Source of the DNA: SIG440 sp045645485
GTDB taxonomy: Bacteria > Bacillota > Clostridia > Monoglobales > Monoglobaceae
Reading direction: 5' to 3'
Assembly: GCA_045645485.1 (NCBI GenBank)
Contig: JAZRIX010000017.1
Span: 1-64,000, forward strand
Length of the DNA: 64,000 bases
The notes beneath the pieces are model-generated. The model did no database searches, was not told where the DNA came from, and worked only from the letters and a program-made list of their open reading frames with translations. This document shows positions 27,901 through 35,677 of the stretch, in pieces. Both the position numbers and the translations under genes were made by a program. The number at the start of each line of letters is the position of its first letter. Positions within the stretch are counted from its first letter, which is position 1.

Positions 27901-28364
27901 TTCAGGGTATAGTATCCCGTGTCAGTCTGATATGTTATACCGCTTTCTTCAAACACAAAATACACTCGTGTATCCGGTGGAAAAAGCTGATATCCCAGAC
28001 TTTCACCATAGTCAAACACCTGCATCTGAAATTCAACATCAAAGTTGTCCTTCACATCAACTCCGCCGTATTCGGTTCTCTTTGGTATTTCAATACGGTG
28101 AACCGTTCCCGATTTGTCTTCTTCGGACACAAGCTGAAAATTCATATATCCGCTGTCGTCCACATACATCCAGCCATGGGGACAAGGCTGTGTATTATAA
28201 ATCATTGACGAGTCTGTTCCGTCAGGAAGGCATAACGCTTGCCATTTATATCCCTGCCACTCCAGAATACCGTCTGTTGAATCATCAACAACAGCCGCAA
28301 AAACGCCTTGCGGCAACAATGACAACATCATCACGATTACCAACAATATTGCTGTTTTTTTCAT
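21957..28364 (-). CDS. giant secreted multidomain protein with Asp-box propeller
   Basis: A 2135-residue exported protein (signal peptide 1-23). Visible order: a lectin-like sandwich (about 30-225), two Ig-like modules (about 235-395), further lectin-like modules (to about 840), then an incomplete propeller region with Asp boxes STADGGETW, YSDDEGLTW, SKDGGKTF and SRDGMETW (about 880-1115) as in sialidases and BNR proteins. A copper-amine-oxidase-N-like stalk domain (about 1200-1307), a helical segment (1310-1490), more sandwich domains and a C-terminal small beta module follow. The FRIP arginine motif of true sialidases is not obvious, so binding or another hydrolase activity is equally possible. 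Residues up to 1307 are paralogous to the next protein upstream. No SLH domain. Confidence 0.8.
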   Translation of the reverse strand: MKKTAILLVIVMMLSLLPQGVFAAVVDDSTDGILEWQGYKWQALCLPDGTDSSMIYNTQPCPHGWMYVDDSGYMNFQLVSEEDKSGTVHRIEIPKRTEYGGVDVKDNFDVEFQMQVFDYGESLGYQLFPPDTRVYFVFEESGITYQTDTGYYTLNTAIGYDLHTWKTEVREGHCRLFMDGQELLSFNLPDLSNDDQSRNGSLRFYGTPYVKVAPKMQLRSLSITTYNNIIKMSPKNGEKLAFGEDIVLKAEVSDSPEYVDYYVGDVIVGTATAETDYAYTLRNVKMGSYNLRAISSDGQYTSQRIVTVVDPKTSTVNCASDVAYGENAVLSLDYPSNLDIVYAEYYKNGQLAGVSDASPFEVTLSDLKMETSTVFAKVYLADGSFFTTDEENITVNTTDVSGVTLGSEYEISYSYNGGAGTITSSDGYFGLDVTHSGENVTIKTKEDTETLNLASGNYRIVVNSGIAEIYFKGQLVNSVFLPRSDENGISYSGVSDFKVYSNGTKAIRFYKETENSGSFTDENLNMDLYYSIEFDKTNTSDEALLLYDGEYELSLKLNGKISALTQPVTEGEMQEKILSENTETGYYRITVYRGIAQLFIDNDFVASFRLPKVAHKPSLRRTVSDASSSTFIAVKNTDDVYYMSEDFQGGKPKDWSEFWYKIYGDVAATLDEGKMSLSGNGTYLFDATAENPEISLNVAFGLTEQENSTGESSGNDCDGGGNTPTTTVTKSGDLAFNVRYRNENENIRVMYSHSEGKWSLVETVNGVSTVLRTVNNTMNKTSQYNYYLTVKDDKLTFRCEDNYLFTEIPLSLKGNGKFGLSVADCEYVKVDDFNYKGNGKPNTGVNYSWWSSDEFHGTLEFIKGDEENSVYAYAYPAHYSSTADGGETWSEVADYTGVNNMIYLESGKKLTVSDWSSQSHAKLYEADGTPIAENVVIQSANDKVADRNAMAGRLMQAKKTWGTGENAQPRVFYVTSEGSEINGKTRVYYSDDEGLTWSETSTVMDFKNLGNFYCGEADIVDMPDDSIRVYVRTDKGFLYYLESKDGGKTFDTVPKASRFIAPSTAFSIERDREADATYYIIWEYDVTTASLMYIQMPRNRAAMAVSRDGMETWEYIMEMDDLGKNRTAKHMNASLRVINGYVFANHSYDAEYSYAEDMKVRNMVYVLDPAKLTTVKRFADAHIVIPDFTTVYDEVPSQAVLPKVSGTAMIYGNSMPVSMNGKMADVSAVALAMGAELSKTDSGVTLTIGDGTVSFARNSENYIVNGVTNKGERNCLSEDGKYLDIEVCAKIFGKTFIETDKSYLVLTTVLSEKYQNELGNLVEGLSGEMKLCVDAFKNIGNAADLKQFFADYKVLLNLPNNIGEKSFENMYSEYCKIDLSQISDINDVKAAVDGLVKAETDRVNEFLAAINAASESGDWQEIMTCLTDTYAELLSFTVDVSEVKNPEQVFKKMLGITYTGVAQVEETLKAALEAQKAFESGRNNSLTISTVSREFEGWVEASDESACGVGETVIDGENIAVISAYEKLTNGKKTTMENMAPSGVVYVDPADFEDKSGSFKVSGTEPSKSNTMVTVFEMTKPTADVSATFATGTSKATVKFTAEGTNVGNISKRLRDKDVLTYRVELSLNQLSVYAKAPDEEDSAYEFVGTMTTTATTKTNYSVEFVADDTVTVSNLGIYSHLPSVKYDISAFVPLDTIQYSATGTNGNGMADLAASAAGGTGIVADSETGELVLTAKNGGSNRYLRFGPYYKNMTDGFDRAVIDMTVSVGDGGDIYIYYCDNSNFRYAQYFNLISFNGVSSQTGMNWADGKYYNLRMITNVLGYDADGQGRTYASLYAKPVDSQHWVCVVQDIPMTKGSKSTEDQILIGNLNNADIRISDLSIKTYKLNEGSCKYANQTVDMPTMDYVFSFDYMRMDADTPTVFTVGGEDYGQTFSIEPYHVVTDVTDYVKVDATFEEDKWYRIFGTVKMTAESVHQNDKTKILKNTLTMYVTDENGNTVTLFENLPMLKTAGCNGVSFGMENTDYAGVKLKNIRVYNGKVLDGFVTESDGKATVNVDFLNDDTVMSDDAVVILGAYVDERMLFTESLDLTEDVEALGVKRFSFENIDYSNQTFRAFMWKKAELYAPLTTITEVN

Positions 28365-28415
28365 ATTCTCACCTCTTCTTGTTTACACTTTAAGGTAATC
28401 ACATTATTATTCTAC

Positions 28416-28443
28416 GAAAAAAGGGGAAAAATCCCCTTTTTTC
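28416..28443 (-). terminator. intrinsic terminator inside the surface-protein run
   Basis: AAAAAAGGGG and CCCCTTTTTT arms with a 6-base loop and a T run on the minus strand, between the 1472- and 2135-residue genes. It likely lowers expression of the distal gene. Confidence 0.85.
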
Positions 28444-28454
28444 ACAGTATTTTA

Positions 28455-31400
28455 TTATTTTGTCAAAGCAAGTCCTTCAATCATTTCCTGATAGTTGTCA
28501 ACCAAAGGAGCGTTTTCAAGCACAGAATATGATTTTTCACTTTCGCTGAAGGCTTTGCCGTAAATCTCACAAAGAGTCTTCAGGTCAAATCTGCCGTTTT
28601 TCATTACAGGAACAGATGCAGTTTTGCTTTCGCCGTTCACTGTGTATGATGCAGAGCCTTCGGTGAAGGTCACCTTGCTGTCGCCAAGAGTGAATACAGC
28701 AGATGTGCCTGAAGTCTCAGCATTAACACCAAATACCTTTGATGCGGCTGTGGCATCAATTCCGCCGTCAGCAACCTTCACATCATAGTAATCGCCGTAA
28801 ATCCATGCACTTCCGTCAGCCTTTGGCAACACACAGATTCCCTGCGCCGTTGTTGCAAGAAGGTCATATCCCTTGAAGTTTCTGTAATGAAGCTCGGGCA
28901 TTCTCTTGAGAGGCTTCACAAGACTGAGGTCAAGTGAACCGAAGATAATACCGCCGTAGCCTTTCATGTTGGAGGTTCTCCAGTAAATTCTGTCGCCGAT
29001 AAGGGTACAGCCTGAGTCACTTGTGTGAACATAGTTCCACTCGCTTGCTTCCATAAGGTCTGTAACATATTCCCACGTCTGCATACCATCATGGCTTACC
29101 GCAAGTGACACACGGTTACGGGGCATCTGAATGTATCTCTGGTCAGATGTTGCCGCATCATAGAGGAATATTGCATAATATGTGTCGGGATTATTCCAGT
29201 CACGGTTGATTTTACAGGTTGACTGAGGATGAATAAGACCAATGTGATGAACCTCTAAATCAAAGGTCTTTCCTCCGTCCTTTGAAACCCAGTAATCAAT
29301 AAAACCTGAGTCTGAACGGGCAACAAACCATACTTCGTTTTCTCTTGGAGTGTCAATAACAAAACACTCATTCATAACGATACCTGTGTTATATGTTGTA
29401 AATATTGTTTCGGATTGATGCCAGTTCATACCGTCATCAGAATAGAAAACGTTTGACCATCCAAAGTATTCCGAGCCAAGAGCCGTTACAATAAAGAGTC
29501 TGCCGTCCATTGTGCAGGTAAGACGGTCACCGGTACCGAGACTACCGCCGTCCTCTGTTACCACAAAATTCTGAGACCAGGTCTGACCGTTATCCTTCGA
29601 AATCTGAGCAGCACATCCTTTATTGCCTGATAGGCTTTCCACTCTGACCAATGTTCCGTCAGGCATTCTTACCATATTGGTGGCAAAAATACGGTCATCT
29701 GCACCTGAACCTGAAAGAACCATATTATCCCATGTCTTACCCTTGTCGGTGGTTTTGATTGATGTCAAAGTATGAATACCATATACCTCGCCGTTTTCAC
29801 CTTCATAGTACAATGCGGCAACACCCGAGTGAGATATGTTGTATCTCATACCCGTAGAATAGTTGACACCAGGTGTAACGCGGTTTTTGCCCACGTATTC
29901 AACATTGTCGAAGTTATATGTGCCTTCCTTTGCGCCAAAGCCCATACGTCCGTAATAAATTTCGCCGATACTGTTGTTAAGCTCTGCTCTGAACACTTCT
30001 TTTCCGTTGCAAAGAAGTACAACATCAAAGCCTTCGGTAACAAGCTCGAAGTCATACCAAACATTTTCCTGATATGCCGAGGGGTCATCCTTTTCGAAAT
30101 TATAAAGCTGTTTTCCGCTTTCTTCAATCTGTCTGTAGAACCACTTGCCTGTATTGAAGTTGTAGCCAACCTTTGCATGGCAGTCACCAAAGGAAAGACG
30201 GATTATTGTGTAAATCTCGCCTTCACGGCGGTTAACCATTCCGCGCCATTTAAGGGTCGGATGCTTGTCGATGGCATTCATAATGTAAATACCGCTTCCG
30301 CTGATGTTCATATATGAATTACCCTTTGCATCCTGCTTCTTTTCAGCCTTCAGGTTATCGGTATTATATGTTCTGTATGTTTCAGGCTGAACCATCCAGT
30401 AGTTTTCAGATGCGATTTCGGTTTCATCCTCGAAGTTGTCGCTGTGATAATAAATGTCATCCGTATTCTTAAGTGCAAACAGCGTTGATGCCGAGGGATT
30501 GGTCATTGTTCTCTTAAGTGTTCTTCTGTGTGAAACCATTGGACAACGGTAATATCCCACTGCCTTGTTGTTACAATAAAGAGTTGCCATACCCCAGCCA
30601 ACGGTCAGTCGGTAGTAACCCGGCTCAACCTTATCGCAGAGTTTCAGCTCAGTTATGCCTGCTTCTCTGGTCAACTGACGCTTTGCATAAATTCCGTCTT
30701 CACGGAAAGAAATATAGTTTTCAAACACACCATCATTGAACTCAATAATCTCGGGTGATGCATCTGTTTTGTCGAATTCAACCGAATAGTAATATGTTTC
30801 CATTGGGTTGCTGACTTCAAATTCAGCCTTGCCTTCCCAGTCGGTGTGATAAACCTCTGCCTTCACACCGCTACCCTTGAGTCCGAAGTTTTCAACCCCC
30901 GATTCTGTCAAAGATTTCTTTCCTGGGGTGTAGGGCATAAGGAATGAATCAACAAACTGATTCTTCCAATAGAATTCCACATATCCTGCAGTCACAACCA
31001 GCTTATAGTCACCTGCGCCCAGAGCTTCGTGAGTCTTTTCACCTTCGTCTGTTTTGTATGTGAGTTTGTTTCCATTATGGCGCATATCAAGGGTAAAATA
31101 GCCGTCTTCAAGGAAGATTTTTCCGTCACCCGAACCGCTGTATGAATAGTTAATCTCATACTCACGTCCGATTTTCAGTTCCTTGCCTTTGACATAATTC
31201 ACCACAATGTAGCAAGGCTCTGTATCAAGAACGGTTCCCGCTTTGTTGTATACCTTTGCATAAACAGTACCTGTTCCAACCTGCATGCCTGAAATATCTG
31301 CCTCAAAGGGAGCCGCAGTATCGGTTGAATACAGCTTGCCGTTGAGATAGAACTCCGCTTTTTCTGCCGCAGTATCAGCAGAAATTGAAGCTGTATTTAC

Positions 31401-32873
31401 CTTTACCTTTACGGTTTCGCCGTAATTAATCTCTTTTCTTTCGGAAACAAGTGAAGCTTCAAATGATTTTTTAACAGTAAAGGTCTGGGTAACGGTTTCA
31501 ACATCCCCCACCTTTGCCTTTACGGTATATGCACCAACCTTGGGGTTTTTGAGCTTGTAGATATATGCATCAGCCTTATATCCGCTGCCCACAAGAACGT
31601 TGTTCACATAATAATCAATCTTTTCAACGTCCTGTGCAGGTGTTGCCTTGAGTTCAATATCTCTGCCTTCGGCAAATACCGAATTGCCGATTCGCTCGTC
31701 AAGCTTGAGCTCTTCTTCAAAATAGGGAGTATATTCAACCCAGTCCATCAGAACATCAATGGTTTCGGAATCATAGTTTTGCTGGAACAGAGCAACGTGC
31801 CATCTGTTTGTGTTGCTGTGGAGCATTTCGTAGCCCACAAGTTCCTTCTCATCAACATACCAGGTAACGTGCTGTCCTCTGACTTCAGCCTTCCAGGTGT
31901 GCCACTCGTGGTCAGCCTGATATGTGATTGAGCTCTGGGGGCCTTCATAAAGAGGCTGGTCGCCGTCCTGACCAAAGTTGTTGAAATGAATAAAACAACC
32001 GGGCTTTATGTTTATCCAAGTGTGTCGGCTGTCGGTGGAAAGCTCCAGCGAAGCCGCACCCTGCTGTTCATCCCCAACAAGCTCGGGGAACTTGATCCGC
32101 CATTCCATATCATAGTTAAGAGGCGGACGAAGAGGACGTTCAATACTTCTGTAAACAAGGTCTTCGCCCTTAACCCTCATCTGAACAATGCCATCCTCGG
32201 GATAAAGCTTCACCTGTCCGTCTGTTTCAACTGTCCATCCGCCGATTTCGTTCCAGTCCTGGCGAAACGCTTCGGTATATTCCTTTGTGAGAGTCAGAAG
32301 TTCACCACCGCCAACAGCACTCTGCTGTTGTTCAGCAATCATTACAAAATCACTTACCTCAAAATCGGCATCAGCATTAGTTGCCCAGAAATACCACTGA
32401 CTATCCATTCCAACATCCTTGATTTCCTGTGTTCCCAAAAGAACTTCGTCAACATACACTTTCTGTTCGTGCTTATCATGGTCAACCTCAATCATATAGT
32501 CACGCCATGTTCCCATATCTGAAACATTCAGGTCTTTATTCGAATCCATTGAACGGACACGGCCGCTGAAAAGGTAGAATCCGCCACGCTCTCTGTTACC
32601 GCCCTGAACGCCCATGGATGTACTGAAGCTGTTTACCTTCATAGAAAACATAACCGTATACTGCTGAGGAAGAGTTCCGAAATCTTTTGTTGCTCGAGTG
32701 CCGCTTCCTGCCGCCTTACTTGTCATACGAAGCACACCGTCTTCAATTCTTGCCTCACCCGCAAGTGTCCAGCCCTCCCAAGGGTCAGCCGCTGAAACAC
32801 TCATTGAGACAAGGGGAGTCAATACGGTGCACAGAAGAGCTATTGTACAAATTAATGCAAAAAATCTTTTCAT
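28455..32873 (-). CDS. giant secreted multidomain protein with Asp-box propeller
   Basis: A 1472-residue exported protein (signal peptide 1-28). Two lectin-like sandwiches (about 30-385), two Ig-like modules (390-560), further beta modules (560-1000), then five Asp-box motifs (TTDKGKTW, SKDNGQTW, YSDDGMNW, SKDGGKTF, SHDGMQTW; about 1041-1267) marking a sialidase-like propeller. It ends with a copper-amine-oxidase-N-like domain (about 1350-1460). The whole length is paralogous to the first 1300 residues of the next gene. Enzyme activity cannot be settled from sequence. AAAGGAG lies upstream of the start. Confidence 0.8.
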   Translation of the reverse strand: MKRFFALICTIALLCTVLTPLVSMSVSAADPWEGWTLAGEARIEDGVLRMTSKAAGSGTRATKDFGTLPQQYTVMFSMKVNSFSTSMGVQGGNRERGGFYLFSGRVRSMDSNKDLNVSDMGTWRDYMIEVDHDKHEQKVYVDEVLLGTQEIKDVGMDSQWYFWATNADADFEVSDFVMIAEQQQSAVGGGELLTLTKEYTEAFRQDWNEIGGWTVETDGQVKLYPEDGIVQMRVKGEDLVYRSIERPLRPPLNYDMEWRIKFPELVGDEQQGAASLELSTDSRHTWINIKPGCFIHFNNFGQDGDQPLYEGPQSSITYQADHEWHTWKAEVRGQHVTWYVDEKELVGYEMLHSNTNRWHVALFQQNYDSETIDVLMDWVEYTPYFEEELKLDERIGNSVFAEGRDIELKATPAQDVEKIDYYVNNVLVGSGYKADAYIYKLKNPKVGAYTVKAKVGDVETVTQTFTVKKSFEASLVSERKEINYGETVKVKVNTASISADTAAEKAEFYLNGKLYSTDTAAPFEADISGMQVGTGTVYAKVYNKAGTVLDTEPCYIVVNYVKGKELKIGREYEINYSYSGSGDGKIFLEDGYFTLDMRHNGNKLTYKTDEGEKTHEALGAGDYKLVVTAGYVEFYWKNQFVDSFLMPYTPGKKSLTESGVENFGLKGSGVKAEVYHTDWEGKAEFEVSNPMETYYYSVEFDKTDASPEIIEFNDGVFENYISFREDGIYAKRQLTREAGITELKLCDKVEPGYYRLTVGWGMATLYCNNKAVGYYRCPMVSHRRTLKRTMTNPSASTLFALKNTDDIYYHSDNFEDETEIASENYWMVQPETYRTYNTDNLKAEKKQDAKGNSYMNISGSGIYIMNAIDKHPTLKWRGMVNRREGEIYTIIRLSFGDCHAKVGYNFNTGKWFYRQIEESGKQLYNFEKDDPSAYQENVWYDFELVTEGFDVVLLCNGKEVFRAELNNSIGEIYYGRMGFGAKEGTYNFDNVEYVGKNRVTPGVNYSTGMRYNISHSGVAALYYEGENGEVYGIHTLTSIKTTDKGKTWDNMVLSGSGADDRIFATNMVRMPDGTLVRVESLSGNKGCAAQISKDNGQTWSQNFVVTEDGGSLGTGDRLTCTMDGRLFIVTALGSEYFGWSNVFYSDDGMNWHQSETIFTTYNTGIVMNECFVIDTPRENEVWFVARSDSGFIDYWVSKDGGKTFDLEVHHIGLIHPQSTCKINRDWNNPDTYYAIFLYDAATSDQRYIQMPRNRVSLAVSHDGMQTWEYVTDLMEASEWNYVHTSDSGCTLIGDRIYWRTSNMKGYGGIIFGSLDLSLVKPLKRMPELHYRNFKGYDLLATTAQGICVLPKADGSAWIYGDYYDVKVADGGIDATAASKVFGVNAETSGTSAVFTLGDSKVTFTEGSASYTVNGESKTASVPVMKNGRFDLKTLCEIYGKAFSESEKSYSVLENAPLVDNYQEMIEGLALTK

Positions 32874-32900
32874 AATATTTAATCTCCTTTCTGTTCCGGT

Positions 32901-35618
32901 TTATTTCCCGATAATATAAACCTGATTTACACCGTTGCTTACGTTCACGAGAACAATAGCGGGATTCTCGGGATCGATATAATATGTGGGTTCCGTGGAC
33001 AAGGATGCCGCTTCAACAACCGGTTGTCCCTGAACTGTTGTGTACTTATATACCCCGGCATCGCCAATATAGAAGTTTCCGACCTTGAAATCCGGGTCAT
33101 AGCCTTCATCATCCGTGGGGATTGACTGTGAAAGTCTGATATAAGAGCCTGCCGAATGTACCAGAGATCCGTATACTGTGCCCTTTGAGCCTGCGGGTGC
33201 CACTGTCTGTGAATCAACTGCCTGACGGTTATCCCTTGAGGGGAAATCATCATTGATTGCATACACAAGCTTGTTTGTTATAATCTTGTTGTTTCTGTCA
33301 ACCTCGAAGAAATAAACATCACCCACCGAAAGCTTGTTGTAAAGGTCTTCTTCACAGGTATATGTATATTTTGACTTCATATAGTAACCTGTGACGTACC
33401 ATTCCTTTTCACCCTCGGAATTCAGCTCGCAATAAAGATCCGAAATAATAAATGTCCTTGTATCTTCGGCAACTCCGCCCGAATTGGGATTGTAGTATAC
33501 AAAAATTGCATCCGCAACCATAATCTTGGGGTCTCTGCCAACAACGTCTACTGTATAGGTATTCGCATTTGTCAAGCCTTTTATCACATATGATGCTTCT
33601 TCAAATCTTTCACTTGGAACAAAAATTTTGGGAGTTGACGTTTCCATACTTGTTACAAACTTTGTATACTGGTTTGTTGTTCCGTCAGCAAGGTTATAAA
33701 GGCTTCGGTTGTAATAGTTATATGAGTTTGTTGAGCCCTTTGATTCGGGAATGTACTGAAGAGTGTTTTCATTCTCAATTCCCGGATTATACTGATATGT
33801 GTCAATATAATAAACCTGACCCTTTGTGTTAAGGCTTATTTTCACCGGCTGTGACATGGGATATTCTTCACTGTAGCCGTTTGAATAGTTCTTTGCCGAA
33901 TTAATAAGTGCATCTGCCACCACCGTCGGTTCATCTGTTTTGTTTCCGTCAACTGTGATCTTGTCAGCACCTTCATATTCATTGTAGTTTCCGTTCAGAT
34001 CAATAAAGGCAAATCTGGTGGTACGCTTCAGTTCATTTCCGTCAATGCCCATATTCAGAAGATATGCATATTCGGGGCCTGCGTCGGTATTTTCAACCGC
34101 CAGCACAACCGTATCCTCAAAGGTATACAGGTCATAAATTCCACCCATTTCAACGTTCTTAACGTATTCCCATACAGGGTATTTTCTTGTTGCTGTTGAA
34201 ATGTAATCCTCATCCACCGAAGTGAGCTTCACGCCCTTTGCCGCAACCTTATATAGATCGATATACACCTTGTCATAAGAAGCATTTTTTCCGCTTCGCT
34301 TAATCGCAAGAAGATTGCCCTTTCTCACTCTGGAGAGGTTAATCTTTGAAGTTCCGTTCATTATGGTGAGATTGTCGCAGTTAAGATCAAGAGGAACATT
34401 GGGAATTCTGTTGCCCAACTTATCATACTTCACCGACTCGGTGTCATAAATCTTGTTTTGTTCTTCATTCACCGATGATACGAAGTAGAATTCATAATCC
34501 GCAATCTTTACAACTTCATATCCTTTTTTTCCGTCATTGTCAATGAGTGTGACTGTACCGTATCGGGGAATCATTTCCTCCGCTTCATACATGGGGTTTG
34601 CAATATCGTTGTATATAACCCTTGTTGAAGATGTAATCTCTGCAGTCTTGGTCTTGTTTCCGTCATAATATGTATAAACACCCTCGCTGAAGCCGTCAAT
34701 CATATCGTGAGACAGAACAAGTTCTTTGTTTTTATCCGATTTTTCAATCTGAATAATATCAAACTCACTTTCTGACAGTTCCTTGTAGAAATAATTAACG
34801 CGATAACCCAAAAGGTCCGTCACATCACCGTCATACTTATAATTGATGCCCGCAATGCTGATTTCACCTTCATGGAACGCATTTGTTCCGCCAAGAAGGT
34901 TTGTTCCCTGAATTCCGTCAAGAACCGCAACTTCATATTTCACACCGTAAAAATGTTCAAAACCAAGATATGTTTCGTCAATGACATAATTTATGTCAAT
35001 TGCACCGTCACTATATTTTTTGAAATTCTCACTCTTAATTACGGGAGAATTAAGTGCGTTATAAATCATTCTCAGCATCTGAGGCTGTGTGATGCTGTCA
35101 GATGCGGGGATACCGTCCGTAATCTTTGTCATATTACGAACCTTCGCTTCGCCTACAGCAGCCATATACTGACTGTATCCCATAACTCTCAGAAGAACAG
35201 TTTCAACCTCCGCAGTAGTCACAGGTTCATCAGGTCTGAAAAATCCATCAGGGTCACCCTTCATATATCCTGCTTCAACACAGGCCTTAATCTGGGGATA
35301 ATACTGGTGTTCAGACGTCAAATCTCTGAAAAGTGTTTCAAATTCCTCAGGAGTTTTTGTATCAAGATCCACAAGCCTTGAAACATAGAGTGCAACATAC
35401 CATCTTGTGACAATTTCTTCGTTTCTGGCACCGATTGCACTTATACTTGTCCACGAGGTTACACCAAGCTTATTGAGAAGCTCAACTTGACTGTCGGTTA
35501 TCCATTCGCTAGTTTCCCATGTGTTGTTTTCGGGGAAACCTGCAGGAAACACTGTTATGCTCGTTGCAGACAAAGTGAGCACTATTAACAATAAAAATGT
35601 AACAATTCTTTTTATCAT
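32901..35618 (-). CDS. SLH-domain S-layer/surface protein
   Basis: About 905 residues with a signal peptide (first 26 or so). N-terminal SLH-type repeats are visible to about residue 200, including FRDLTSEHQYYPQIKACVEAGYMKGDPDGFFRPDEPVT; such repeats bind pyruvylated secondary wall polymer. The rest is a long beta-rich region without known motifs, of the kind seen in clostridial S-layer-associated proteins. The start at 35618 is preferred over an ATG two codons earlier because it lies 8 bases after AAAGGA; the earlier one is too close. It may anchor or organise the giant proteins encoded next to it. Confidence 0.8.
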   Translation of the reverse strand: MIKRIVTFLLLIVLTLSATSITVFPAGFPENNTWETSEWITDSQVELLNKLGVTSWTSISAIGARNEEIVTRWYVALYVSRLVDLDTKTPEEFETLFRDLTSEHQYYPQIKACVEAGYMKGDPDGFFRPDEPVTTAEVETVLLRVMGYSQYMAAVGEAKVRNMTKITDGIPASDSITQPQMLRMIYNALNSPVIKSENFKKYSDGAIDINYVIDETYLGFEHFYGVKYEVAVLDGIQGTNLLGGTNAFHEGEISIAGINYKYDGDVTDLLGYRVNYFYKELSESEFDIIQIEKSDKNKELVLSHDMIDGFSEGVYTYYDGNKTKTAEITSSTRVIYNDIANPMYEAEEMIPRYGTVTLIDNDGKKGYEVVKIADYEFYFVSSVNEEQNKIYDTESVKYDKLGNRIPNVPLDLNCDNLTIMNGTSKINLSRVRKGNLLAIKRSGKNASYDKVYIDLYKVAAKGVKLTSVDEDYISTATRKYPVWEYVKNVEMGGIYDLYTFEDTVVLAVENTDAGPEYAYLLNMGIDGNELKRTTRFAFIDLNGNYNEYEGADKITVDGNKTDEPTVVADALINSAKNYSNGYSEEYPMSQPVKISLNTKGQVYYIDTYQYNPGIENENTLQYIPESKGSTNSYNYYNRSLYNLADGTTNQYTKFVTSMETSTPKIFVPSERFEEASYVIKGLTNANTYTVDVVGRDPKIMVADAIFVYYNPNSGGVAEDTRTFIISDLYCELNSEGEKEWYVTGYYMKSKYTYTCEEDLYNKLSVGDVYFFEVDRNNKIITNKLVYAINDDFPSRDNRQAVDSQTVAPAGSKGTVYGSLVHSAGSYIRLSQSIPTDDEGYDPDFKVGNFYIGDAGVYKYTTVQGQPVVEAASLSTEPTYYIDPENPAIVLVNVSNGVNQVYIIGK

Positions 35619-35677
35619 ATTCATAATCCTTTCTTCAATGAGTCTGAAAAAAATTTTTTCATCTCCTTTGGTTTCCC

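Noticed and set aside
21957..28364. Call as a catalytic sialidase
   Set aside because: Asp boxes alone occur in many non-sialidase propellers and I could not find the FRIP arginine motif.
29846..30190. Long open frames in other phases inside the giant surface genes
   Set aside because: They lack ribosome sites and overlap clearly coding sequence in another frame; typical shadow frames.
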